This document shows, piece after piece, positions 19,295 through 29,779 of a stretch of 64,000 nt of DNA (position 1 is its first letter; every line of letters starts with the position of its first letter). The position numbers and the translations under genes were made by a program. Source of the stretch: Streptomyces antarcticus (GTDB lineage: Bacteria > Actinomycetota > Actinomycetes > Streptomycetales > Streptomycetaceae); NCBI RefSeq assembly GCF_026627255.1, contig NZ_JAPNLM010000007.1:1-64000 (forward strand), read 5' to 3'. The notes under the pieces are model-generated. The model worked only from the letters and a program-made list of their open reading frames with translations, made no database searches and was not told the origin of the DNA.

Positions 19295-21007
19295 TCAGCG
19301 CGGCGGGATGATGTCGGGGGCGCCGAGGCGGACCGCGTCGGCGGTCCGGTCGTCCGGCTGCTGCTGCGCCTCGCGTTCGGCCGCCACCCGCTTGAGGTAG
19401 TGGTCGACCTCGCGGTCCTGGTGGGCCCGGTCCCATCCCAGGTGCGGCGCCATCAGTTCCGCGACGGTCCGGGCGGCGTCCACACCCCGGTCCCACGACT
19501 CGATGGAGATCCGGGTGCGCCGGGCCAGGACGTCCTCCACGTGGCGGGCCCCCTCGTGGGTCACCGCGTAGACGGCCTCCACCCGCAGGTAGTCGTCGGA
19601 GCTCGGCAGCGGCTCCCCGAGCGAGGGGTCCTCCGCGACCATGGCGAGCAGTTCGCGCACCAGTGAGCCGTAGCGGTTCAGGAGGTGCTCGATGCGGGCC
19701 ACGTGCAGCCCCGAGCGTGCGGCCAGGCCCTGCCGGGAGTTCCACAGGGCCGGATAGCCGTCGGCGCCGAGCAGCGGGACGCGCTGGGTGGTGCAGTCGG
19801 GCACCTTCTCGTCCAGGCCGCGGACCGCCTCGTCGACCGCGTCCTTGGCCATCACCCGGTACGTCGTGTACTTGCCGCCCGCCACCACGACGAGTCCGGG
19901 TACCGGGTGGGCGACGAGATGCTCCCGCGAGAGTTTGCTGGTCTCGGCCGCCTCGCCGGACAGCAGGGGGCGCAGGCCCGCGTACACGCCCTCGACGTCC
20001 TCGGGGACGAGGGGCGTGGTCAGCACCGCGTTGACGTGCTCCAGCAGGTAGCCGACGTCCAGGGAGCTGAGGGCGGGGTGGGCCTTGTCGAGGGTCCAGT
20101 CGGTGTCGGTGGTGCCGATGATCCAGTGCCGCCCCCAGGGAATGACGAACAGCACGCTCTTCTCGGTGCGCAGGATCAGCCCGGTGCGGGAGTTGATCCG
20201 GTCGCGCGGCACCAGCAGGTGCACGCCCTTGGACGCGCGGACGTGGAACTGCCCGCGGGTGCCGGCCATCGCCTGGGTGTCGTCGGTCCACACACCGGTG
20301 GCGTTGATGACCTGCTTGGCCCGTACCTCGGTCTCCTCGCCGGTCTCCAGATCGGTGACGACGGCGCCCACCACCCGCTCGCCCTGCCGCAGGAAGCGGC
20401 TGACGCGGGTGCGGTTGGCGGCCAGTGCTCCGTAGGCGACGGCCGTGCGGGTGAGGAACATGGTGTGCCGGGCGTCGTCGACCTGGGCGTCCCAGTACTG
20501 GACCGCGCCGACCAGGGCGTCGGAGCGCAGCGCGGGGGCCTCGCGCAGGGCCTGGCGCTTGAGCAGGTGGCGGTGGTGGGGAAGGCCCCGGGACGTGCCG
20601 GAGGCGGTGGCCATGATGTCGTACAGGAGTACGCCGGCGCCCACGTACGGGCGTTCCCAGACCCGGTGTTGCAGGGGGTAGAGGAAGGGCACCGGACGCA
20701 CCAGGTGGGGGGCCAGGTACTGGAGCAGCAGCCCGCGTTCCTTGAGGGCTTCGGCGACGAGCCGGAAGTCCAGCATCTCCAGGTAGCGCAGTCCGCCGTG
20801 GATGAGCTTGCTGGAGCGGCTGGACGTGCCCGACGCCCAGTCCCGGGCCTCGACCACGCCGACCCTCAGTCCGCGGGTGACGGCGTCCAGGGCGGCCCCG
20901 GCGCCGACGACGCCGCCGCCGACGACCAGGACGTCGAGCTCCCCCTCGCCCAGCCGGGCGAGGGCCTCGGCGCGTGCCCCGGGCGAGAGAGCCACCGGAT
21001 CCACCAT
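19295..21007 (-). CDS. glpD: Aerobic glycerol-3-phosphate dehydrogenase
   Basis: The 570-residue FAD enzyme oxidises glycerol-3-phosphate to dihydroxyacetone phosphate and feeds electrons to the quinone pool at the membrane. The N-terminal FAD-binding fold is VLVVGGGVVGAGAALDAV (about residues 28-45), followed by SSRSSKLIHGGLRYL, typical of GlpD. The substrate domain (about 250-400) and C-terminal cap follow. Length is normal for the family. An AGGAGG ribosome site lies just before ATG 21007. It is the last gene of glpF-glpK-glpD. Confidence 0.95.
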   Translation of the reverse strand: MVDPVALSPGARAEALARLGEGELDVLVVGGGVVGAGAALDAVTRGLRVGVVEARDWASGTSSRSSKLIHGGLRYLEMLDFRLVAEALKERGLLLQYLAPHLVRPVPFLYPLQHRVWERPYVGAGVLLYDIMATASGTSRGLPHHRHLLKRQALREAPALRSDALVGAVQYWDAQVDDARHTMFLTRTAVAYGALAANRTRVSRFLRQGERVVGAVVTDLETGEETEVRAKQVINATGVWTDDTQAMAGTRGQFHVRASKGVHLLVPRDRINSRTGLILRTEKSVLFVIPWGRHWIIGTTDTDWTLDKAHPALSSLDVGYLLEHVNAVLTTPLVPEDVEGVYAGLRPLLSGEAAETSKLSREHLVAHPVPGLVVVAGGKYTTYRVMAKDAVDEAVRGLDEKVPDCTTQRVPLLGADGYPALWNSRQGLAARSGLHVARIEHLLNRYGSLVRELLAMVAEDPSLGEPLPSSDDYLRVEAVYAVTHEGARHVEDVLARRTRISIESWDRGVDAARTVAELMAPHLGWDRAHQDREVDHYLKRVAAEREAQQQPDDRTADAVRLGAPDIIPPR

Positions 21008-21070
21008 GGTCTCCTCCTGTTTGACCTGTTTGACCTGTTCAACCGCTTCGGCGCATCCGGCCTCGTCGGC

Positions 21071-22588
<1,518 letters not shown>

Positions 22589-22657
22589 GGGATGCCGCCT
22601 CTCTTGGGGCTTCTCCTGCGGCGGGGCGGACCGGTACCGGGCCGCCCCGGGATCCGG

Positions 22658-23506
22658 TCAGCTCTCGTCCGGGGACGGGACCTGCCCGGGCGGTTCCAGC
22701 TCGGCGGTCGGCAGGAACCGGCCGATGAAGAACTTGTACAGACCCGCGCCCAGCAGGCCGCCGATCAGCGGGCCGATGATGGGCACCCAGAAGTAGAAAT
22801 GCCCGTACTGATCCCGCCAGGCTCCGCCGTACCCGGTGAGGAAGCTGGCCAGCCGGGGGCCGAAGTCGCGTGCCGGGTTGATCGCGTAACCGGCGTTGGT
22901 GCCCCAGGCCATGCCGATCGCCACGACGATCAGGCCGACGATGAACGGAGCCAGGTTGGCGCCGGGAGGCGTCCCCAGCAGGTCCGTGACCGCGAGGATC
23001 AGCAGGAGCAGGATCGCGGTGCCGATGATCTGGTCGCGCAGCGCGCCCCACTCGGTGACCGGCAGGTTCGTGTTCCCGTTGGCCGGCAGCGTGGAGAAGA
23101 CGCCCTGCGTCTTGATGGTGTGGCCCGGGTCGGCCTTCGCCAGGGCCTCGGAGTAGTTCCACCGTACGATCAGGGCCGCCACGAACGCCCCGGCCGTCTG
23201 GGCCAGGGCGTAGGGGGCAACCTTGCTCCACGGGAAGCCCTTGAACGTCGCCAGTGCCACGGTCACCGCGGGGTTGAGGTGGGCGCCGCTCAGCCGTGCG
23301 GCCACGTACACGCCCAGAGTGACGCCGAGGCCCCAGGCCCAGGCGATGCTGTCGTGGTTTCCCAGTCCGCCCGCAGGGTCCGTGAGGGCCCCTCCGGCGA
23401 CCACCTGGGCCACCACGCCACAACCGAAGAGGATGAGGATCATGGTGCCGGCGAACTCGGCCGACAGCTCGCCCACCAGCCCCGACCTCTTGAGCCGCTC
23501 CGTCAT
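22658..23506 (-). CDS. glpF: Glycerol uptake facilitator (aquaglyceroporin)
   Basis: The 282-residue membrane channel lets glycerol diffuse into the cell. Both aquaporin signature loops are present (HLNPAVTVAL about residues 76-85 and INPARDFGPR about 215-224), with six hydrophobic segments. ATG 23506 (MTERLKRSG) was taken rather than the upstream in-frame Met, giving the usual length. It is the first gene of the glycerol operon; transcription would start in the 267-bp divergent region shared with dhaK. No GylR-type regulator gene is adjacent. Confidence 0.95.
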   Translation of the reverse strand: MTERLKRSGLVGELSAEFAGTMILILFGCGVVAQVVAGGALTDPAGGLGNHDSIAWAWGLGVTLGVYVAARLSGAHLNPAVTVALATFKGFPWSKVAPYALAQTAGAFVAALIVRWNYSEALAKADPGHTIKTQGVFSTLPANGNTNLPVTEWGALRDQIIGTAILLLLILAVTDLLGTPPGANLAPFIVGLIVVAIGMAWGTNAGYAINPARDFGPRLASFLTGYGGAWRDQYGHFYFWVPIIGPLIGGLLGAGLYKFFIGRFLPTAELEPPGQVPSPDES

Positions 23507-23773
23507 GGGTGCCCGCTTCCCGCCGGCCCGCAAGACCAGCCGTCGACAGCCCCGAGTTCCCTAACGCATTTTAGTACCGGCTGCGTCAACCGTGCGAGGC
23601 GATGGGACGCGCCCTCCGGGGATCCGGTATCCGTCGCGGATTCCCGGGCCGTGGCGGCACACTGGTGGAGGGCGGGCGACGGCAGTGCTCCGCCCGCCCG
23701 ACCTGTGCTTCCGCCGGCGCGGCGGGCGCACCGGCCGGAGGCCCACCCGTCGGTTCCACCCGGGAGGTACCCG
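23507..23773. promoter_or_regulatory. Divergent promoter region glpF / dhaK
   Basis: 267 bp lie between the two divergent starts, the only place for promoters of both operons. It contains several GC-rich inverted repeats but no operator I can name. GGGAGGTAC before ATG 23774 is the dhaK ribosome site. Confidence 0.5.
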
Positions 23774-24778
23774 ATGAGAATGCTGATCAACAGTGCCGAG
23801 ACGGTGGTCGCGGACGCCCTGCGCGGCATGGCGGCCGCCCATCCGGAACTGGACGTGGACGTGGAGCGGCGGGTCATCGCACGGCGGGACGCCCGGGAGG
23901 GCGGCCGGGTCGGGCTGGTGTCCGGCGGCGGATCCGGGCACGAACCCCTGCACGGGGGCTTCGTGGGGTACGGCATGCTGTCGGCCGCGTGTCCCGGAGA
24001 GGTGTTCACCTCACCGGTGCCCGACCAGATGGTGCGGGCGGCCAAGGTCGTGGACGCCGGGCAGGGCGTGCTGTTCGTCGTCAAGAACTACACCGGGGAC
24101 GTGCTGAACTTCGACATGGCCGCCGAGCTCGCCGAGGAGGACGGCATCCGGGTCGAACGGATGCTGGTCGACGACGACGTCGCGGTGACCGACAGCCTGT
24201 ACACGGCCGGGCGGCGCGGCACCGGGGCCACCCTCTTCGTGGAGAAGATCGCCGGAGCGGCGGCCGAGGCGGGCGCCCCGCTGGATCAGGTCGCGGCGGT
24301 GGCCCGCCGGGTCAACGGGGCCTCGCGCAGCTTCGGCGTGGCACTGAGCGCCTGCACCACCCCCGCCAAGGGCAGCCCGACCTTCGACCTCCCGGACGGC
24401 GAACTGGAACTCGGGGTCGGGATCCACGGCGAACCGGGCCGGGAGCGGCGCGCGATGATGTCGGCGCGGGAGATCGCGGAGTTCGCGGTCGGCGCCGTGC
24501 TGGAGGACCTGGCGGAGGTGGCTCCGGCCGACGGGCCGGTACTCGCGCTGGTCAACGGTATGGGGGCGACGCCACTGCTGGAGCTGTACGGGTTCCACGC
24601 CGAGGTCACGGCCGTGCTGGCGGCCCGGGGCGTGCCGGTGGCGCGCACCCTCGTGGGGAACTACGTCACCTCCCTGGACATGGCGGGATGCTCCGTGACC
24701 CTGTGCCGGGCCGACGACGAGATGCTGCGGCTGTGGGACGCACCGGTGCAGACACCGGCGCTGCGCTGGGGCCGCTGA
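23774..24778 (+). CDS. dhaK: Dihydroxyacetone kinase subunit DhaK
   Basis: The 334-residue dihydroxyacetone-binding subunit binds its substrate covalently through a His. Family segments are RVGLVSGGGSGHEPLHGGFV (about residues 43-62), GVLFVVKNYTGDVLNFDMA (about 99-117) and the loop GVGIHGEPG (about 216-224) with the hemiaminal His. Length is typical. Together with DhaL and DhaM it makes the PEP-dependent kinase that turns dihydroxyacetone into its phosphate. The neighbouring glp genes suggest a combined triose use locus. Confidence 0.95.
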   Translation: MRMLINSAETVVADALRGMAAAHPELDVDVERRVIARRDAREGGRVGLVSGGGSGHEPLHGGFVGYGMLSAACPGEVFTSPVPDQMVRAAKVVDAGQGVLFVVKNYTGDVLNFDMAAELAEEDGIRVERMLVDDDVAVTDSLYTAGRRGTGATLFVEKIAGAAAEAGAPLDQVAAVARRVNGASRSFGVALSACTTPAKGSPTFDLPDGELELGVGIHGEPGRERRAMMSAREIAEFAVGAVLEDLAEVAPADGPVLALVNGMGATPLLELYGFHAEVTAVLAARGVPVARTLVGNYVTSLDMAGCSVTLCRADDEMLRLWDAPVQTPALRWGR

Positions 24779-24866
24779 CCGCCGCGCCGGGGCCGCCGGC
24801 CGTAAGGTGGCGGAGGGACGAGGCAGCCGTCGGACGGGTGGTTCCGGCGCGAGGCGAGGAGATCCG

Positions 24867-25472
24867 GTGCGAGACGCAGACTTCTTCCGGCGCTGGATGG
24901 TGGCCACCGCGGCCGTCGTGGAGCGCGAGGCGGACCGGCTGACCGAGCTCGACTCCCCCATCGGGGACGCCGACCACGGCAGCAACCTGATGCGGGGCTT
25001 CACCGCCGTCCGGGCGGCCCTGAACAAGGACACCCCGGCCGCTCCGGGGGCGGTGCTGCAACATGCCGGGCGGACCCTGATCTCGACCGTCGGCGGCGCC
25101 TCGGGCCCGTTGTACGGGACGCTGCTGCGGCGTACGGGCAAGGAGCTCGGCGACGCCGCCGAGGTCTCCGACGAGGACTTCCGCGGGGCCCTGGACGCGG
25201 GGGTCGGCGCGGTGGCGCGACTCGGCGGGGCCGCTCCGGGCGACAAGACGATGCTGGATGCCCTGATCCCGGGCGTCGCCGCGCTGGGCACCTCCTACCG
25301 GGCCGCCGCGGACGCGGCGGAGGGCGGCGCGCTGGCGACGGTTCCGATGCGGGCCCACAAGGGCCGGGCCAGCTACCTGGGCGAGCGGAGCGTCGGGCAC
25401 CAGGATCCGGGCGCGACCTCGTCGGCTCTGCTGCTGGGGGCGCTGGCGGACGTCGCGGACGGTCTGCTGTGA
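24867..25472 (+). CDS. dhaL: Dihydroxyacetone kinase subunit DhaL
   Basis: The 201-residue ADP-binding subunit has the metal/ADP site SPIGDADHGSNLMRGF (about residues 30-45), ISTVGGASGPLYG (about 72-84) and the conserved MRAHKGRASYLGERSVGHQD (about 162-181) followed by GATSSALLL. GTG 24867 follows a gaggcgaggag ribosome site, and this start matches family length. ADP stays bound and is rephosphorylated by DhaM. It overlaps dhaM by four bases (GTGA). Confidence 0.94.
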   Translation: MRDADFFRRWMVATAAVVEREADRLTELDSPIGDADHGSNLMRGFTAVRAALNKDTPAAPGAVLQHAGRTLISTVGGASGPLYGTLLRRTGKELGDAAEVSDEDFRGALDAGVGAVARLGGAAPGDKTMLDALIPGVAALGTSYRAAADAAEGGALATVPMRAHKGRASYLGERSVGHQDPGATSSALLLGALADVADGLL

Positions 25473-25951
25473 CCGGCCGCGAGGCGGGCGGCCCGGGGGC
25501 AAGAGGTTCGGAGGCGGGCGGCTCGGCTGCGGCCGACCCGGCGGGCGCGGGCCCCGGCCCGGTCGGCATCGTGCTGGTCTCGCACAGCGCGGCGGTCGCC
25601 GCGTCGGTGGCGGACCTCGCACGGGGTCTGGCCGCCGGCGGCCCCGTGGCGCCGGTGGCCGCCGCGGGCGGTACGGCCGACGGCGGTCTGGGCACGAGCG
25701 CGGAGCTCATCCTCGCCGCCGCGCGGGAGGTGGACCGCGGCGCCGGGATCGCCCTGCTGGTGGACCTGGGGAGCGCCGTGCTGACCGTCAAGGCGCTGTT
25801 GGAGGACGACGAACTCCCGCCGGGGGCGCGGCTGGTGGACGCCCCGTTCGTGGAGGGCGCTACGGCGGCGGTCGTCGCCGCCTCCGCCGGAGCGTCCCTG
25901 GAGGCGGTCGCGTCGGCCGCCGGCGAGGCGTACTCGTACCGCAAGAACTGA
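25469..25951 (+). CDS. dhaM: PTS-dependent phosphotransferase subunit DhaM (EIIA-type)
   Basis: The 160-residue protein has a disordered Gly/Ala-rich N-terminus and the EIIA-Dha domain from about residue 32: VGIVLVSHSAAVAASVADLA with the phospho-acceptor His at about residue 39, then GIALLVDLGSAVLTVKALLE. It passes phosphate from HPr to ADP on DhaL. Only the EIIA-like domain is present; there are no fused HPr or EI domains, as usual in actinomycetes. The GTG overlaps dhaL. Confidence 0.9.
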   Translation: MTGREAGGPGARGSEAGGSAAADPAGAGPGPVGIVLVSHSAAVAASVADLARGLAAGGPVAPVAAAGGTADGGLGTSAELILAAAREVDRGAGIALLVDLGSAVLTVKALLEDDELPPGARLVDAPFVEGATAAVVAASAGASLEAVASAAGEAYSYRKN

Positions 25952-25976
25952 ACCCGGGCCGCCCGGAGTCACACCG

Positions 25977-26006
25977 GGGCCGCCCGGAGCCATGCCCGGG
26001 CGGCCC
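25977..26006 (+). terminator. GC-rich hairpin after dhaM
   Basis: gggccgcccgg (25977-25987) pairs with ccgggcggccc (25996-26006), an 11-bp stem. Part of it, gggccgcccggag, is directly repeated at 25956-25968. It lies 26 bp after the dhaM stop; there is no T-tract, as often in Streptomyces. Confidence 0.55.
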
Positions 26007-26697
<691 letters not shown>

Positions 26698-26736
26698 CCG
26701 TGCTGTTCGGAAACACCGCAAGAAGGGTTGGTTGGA

Positions 26737-27186
26737 GTGTCGAACCGATTGAGCGTCGAGAAGGGCGCGGCCAGGTTCCCCTTGCTGGCGGTTCTCGCAC
26801 TGATGGCCGGCATCTTCGCGGTCGGCTCGGAAGAACTCGTCGTCTCCCCGCTGCTCGTGGACATGGCCGGGTCGTTCGACACGACGGTGGCCGTGATGGC
26901 CTTGTCGGTCAGTACGTACGGCGTCAGTACGGCGGTCGGGGCCCTGCTCTTCGCCCCGCTCGGCGACCGCTTCTCGCGCAGGCTGAGCCTGACGATCGGG
27001 ATGGCCGCGTTCGTCCTGGGCACCTTGATGTGCGCGTTCGCCACCGGACCGGGACTGTTCTTCACGGGAAGGGCGCTGGCCGGTCTGGCGACGGGAGCCT
27101 TCGTGCCGACCGCCTACGCCTTCGTCGGTGACCACATCGCGTACGAGCACCGCGCCCGGGCCATGGGCATCCTGGTCAGGTGGTAG
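26737..27186 (+). pseudogene. MFS transporter truncated after about five helices
   Basis: From GTG 26737 (AGAAGG ten bases upstream) about 149 residues can be read: helix 1 (LLAVLALMAGIFAVGSEELV), a helix 2-3 loop with the MFS motif FAPLGDRFSRRLSL, and further helices up to DHIAYEHRARAMGIL. Then a stop follows at the junction with the cupin remnant. MFS carriers are about 400 residues with 12 helices, so more than half is lost. It resembles drug or sugar efflux members. It follows the SDR remnant by 39 bp. Confidence 0.8.
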
Positions 27187-27418
27187 GTGACCGGTTCGCC
27201 GTGGTGGTGGAAGTGCAGGATGTCGGACCGGTTCAGGTGCCAGTGTCCGACCGGCGACCAGTGGGTGAGCAGGTAGTGGATGGAGGTCAGTGTTAGCGGT
27301 CACCGTCCAGCGTCCGGGTCGGGGGGCGGTGGTCCGCCTGGAAGGTGCGACGGAAGTACCCGCCCTCGACATGGGCTTCCAGGCCGAGGGCGTCGATCCA
27401 GTGGTGTGCCGTGAGCAC
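27180..27418 (-). pseudogene. Cupin_5 (DUF985) protein remnant
   Basis: Behind an AGGAGG site, GTG 27418 begins LTAHHWIDALGLEAHVEGGY FRR (split here for length), the typical start of Cupin_5 proteins. A frame change near 27300 leads to SIHYLLTHWSPVGHWHLNRS and DILHFHHHGEPVTYHL, with the His-rich cupin strands. The gene then runs into the truncated MFS gene. Both ends are therefore decayed, and it cannot encode a whole barrel. Confidence 0.65.
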
Positions 27419-27673
27419 GGTGTCCTCCTGTGTGATGGGACCGGATGGAGATCCAACGCCCAACGGACCGATGGTTCAACCCGGTGTCGCCGTCGGCGCT
27501 CTGCCGTGCCCGCGCTGGTGCGCGGCGGCCGGCGGCCGGCGGAGTCGAACGGATCGGCGGGACGGCCCCGTGATGGGGCGGACCGGGTCATCGCGGCCGT
27601 CCAGGGATCCCACAGCGCCGGAGCTGAGACCGGGCGGTACGGCACCCGCCGGTTCCCTACCGATTCTGGAGGA

Positions 27674-29008
27674 TCACTCACCGTTGAATATCTCGAGCGA
27701 CCTTCGGTGGATGTTTCCGAGCAGGTTCGTATACGCCTCGTAGAGACCCCACATGACATCCTCTGTCTGGGTGACCCAGTCCTTGAGCTGTGCCTTGCTC
27801 ACACCGTCCTCCTTCCCCTTCCTGGTGTGGGCATCCTGGTCGAATATGATGGCCAGAAGATCCTGTTTGGTGCCCACGGCAAGTACGGTCTGAGCTGCGG
27901 ACATGTCCGGCCACGCGTACAGGAGCGGGAGTTCTCTGACCGCGGTCATCATCTGCCCGGCGAACTTGCCGTAGTTCTTTGAGTTGTCGTCGCCCGCCCG
28001 TCCGGAACCACCGCCCTTCACGGCCATGGCTGACTCGAACGCGTGATTCGCCCGCTGAGCCTTGGCGTTCTGCGCGAGATTGATCAGCGCTGTGATGGCG
28101 TCGTGCTGTCCCGCCGCGGCCTGGGCGGCGGGAGAGCCCTCCTCGAGCCTCTCGATCTCTTCGACCACCTTGAGGATGGTGTCTCCCAGACCGTTGAAGA
28201 GGTGGTCCCCCTGCTTGGGTCCGTCCTGCTGTTCTCTGGAACTGCCTTGGGCCGTCTTCTTCCCCGCTGCCTTGGAGCTCTTGGTGTCCTTCGCCCGCTG
28301 AATCCCGGTACCGTGCCGCGGCAAGGCGTCGTCGCCGTTGCCGTTGCCGGAGGTCTCCGCGGTGATCTCCGACCGCTGGAGCGAGCCGGTTCCGGCTCCG
28401 GCCATCACCCGATGCGCGTTCGCTTCGGCCTCCTGCTCGTACCGGTCGGACGGGTCGCTGACCTTCAGGCCGCTGCCGTTGTCCGTGCCCGCGACGGGGC
28501 CTCGGCGCTGCTGGATGACGTGGGTGAGTTCGTGGGCGAGGGTGTGCTTGTCGCTCCCGCCGTCACCGATGACGACGTGGTTGCCGCTGGTGTAGGCGCG
28601 GGCGCCGACCTCGGCGGCGGAGGAGCGGGCCGCGCTGTCGTCGTGGATGCGGACGTCGGCGAAGTCGGCGCCGAGGCGGGCTTCCATCTCCTCGCGGAGC
28701 GGGGCATCGAGGGGGCGTCCGCTGCCGGCGAGGACGTCGTGAACGGCGGAGCGCTGTACGGGAGCCTGCTCGGTACGCGCTGTGGCCGCTTGGTGGCCGC
28801 AGCCCGCGCCGTGCTGGTGCTGCTCGTGGCCGGGTGCCGGGGTGGAGAGGCGGCCGGCGCGTTGCAGGGCTCGCAGGACGGCGGCGTTGCCCGCGCCGCG
28901 CTGGAGGGCGAGGAGCCCGGACCGGTCCGCGGGAGCCGGTCTGCGGGGCGCCGCGGATCGGGTTTCGGCGGCCAGTTCAGGGCGGTGTTCGTGCTGCGAC
29001 AACGGCAT
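27674..29008 (-). CDS. DUF4157 protein with HEXXH motif and unknown C-terminal domain
   Basis: The 444-residue protein has the DUF4157 region at about residues 85-170: VLAGSGRPLDAPLREEMEAR, FADVRIHDDSAARSS, then KHTLAHELTHVIQQRRG with H159-E160-x-x-H163. Such domains are common at the N-terminus of cargo toxins of extracellular contractile injection systems and other polymorphic toxins. The N-terminal ALQRGAGNAAVLRALQR is also typical. Residues about 240-444 form an unrecognised helical domain that may be the effector. There is no signal peptide. No injection-system gene is in the window, so the partner is unknown. Confidence 0.7.
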   Translation of the reverse strand: MPLSQHEHRPELAAETRSAAPRRPAPADRSGLLALQRGAGNAAVLRALQRAGRLSTPAPGHEQHQHGAGCGHQAATARTEQAPVQRSAVHDVLAGSGRPLDAPLREEMEARLGADFADVRIHDDSAARSSAAEVGARAYTSGNHVVIGDGGSDKHTLAHELTHVIQQRRGPVAGTDNGSGLKVSDPSDRYEQEAEANAHRVMAGAGTGSLQRSEITAETSGNGNGDDALPRHGTGIQRAKDTKSSKAAGKKTAQGSSREQQDGPKQGDHLFNGLGDTILKVVEEIERLEEGSPAAQAAAGQHDAITALINLAQNAKAQRANHAFESAMAVKGGGSGRAGDDNSKNYGKFAGQMMTAVRELPLLYAWPDMSAAQTVLAVGTKQDLLAIIFDQDAHTRKGKEDGVSKAQLKDWVTQTEDVMWGLYEAYTNLLGNIHRRSLEIFNGE

Positions 29009-29340
29009 GCCTTTCGCGGAGGGGTCACCGCCACCCCACCTGTTCCCGTGGCGGCCGACCAGAGCCGCGAGGGCAGTTGTCGGGGCACGGATCGTGTCCG
29101 CCGGGTCATCAGGGCGGGACCCCCCGCATTCGCGGTGCCGCGGCCTTCGACGCTGCCGGGCAGGGGCGTTGCACCGGTGTCGAGTGGATCACGATGCGCG
29201 GGGTCGGAGTCCACGCCGTGCGGCCGGGCTGCCGGGACCTCGTACGGTGCGGGATCACCGCGGCACTTGCCCGTGTGCCCCGTCCGGGTGCGGGGCGGGG
29301 GCGGGCCGCGATCCGTTGATCTTTTCTGCGGGGGAACACC
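29009..29340. other. Divergent spacer between the DUF4157 gene and the lipoprotein remnant
   Basis: 332 bp with no supported gene. It must hold the promoter of the minus-strand DUF4157 gene. The last bases (ctgcgggggaacacc) give the ribosome site of the plus-strand lipoprotein remnant. Confidence 0.4.
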
Positions 29341-29585
29341 GTGCGCAGCACCTTCGTCCGTCATGCCGTCCTGTCCGCTTCCGCGGTGTCCCTGGCCCTG
29401 GTCACCACCGCCTGCAGCTCCGGCGGCGCTATTCCGTGGTCATGGACCTCGGGGACGGTCAGAAGTCCGCCGGCGACCTGGTGGCCGTGCGCCGGGGCAA
29501 CACCCTCGGCACGTTCTACACCTTCGGCGTCGCCGCCAAGTTCCCGGGCGACCTCATCGACGTCCAGCACGCGAAGATCGGCTGA
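29341..29585 (+). pseudogene. Lipoprotein gene with large internal deletion and frameshift
   Basis: GTG 29341 starts a clear lipoprotein signal peptide (RSTFVRHAVLSASAVSLA, lipobox LVTTAC at about residues 22-27). Directly after CSSGG the frame changes. A second frame gives the end of a longer protein: SVVMDLGDGQKSAGDLVAVR and GNTLGTFYTFGVAAK up to a TGA. The two pieces look like the start and end of the roughly 230-residue Streptomyces lipoprotein type, with the middle lost. It is not functional. Confidence 0.65.
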
Positions 29586-29779
29586 CGCCCGCCCGCTCGA
29601 TCGCGCGAGACCTCCGCCCCGGCCCGCTCGCGGGGGTGGGGGTCCGCCTTTTTCCGTACGAGGCGGTGGCCGGACGGAACCGCCAGGTCCGGCGGTCGAC
29701 GACCTGCACCGCCAGGCGTGGCCATGACGCCAACAACCGCCCCAACGCGTCGGCCCCGGCCCGGCGGAGGGGCAGGGGG

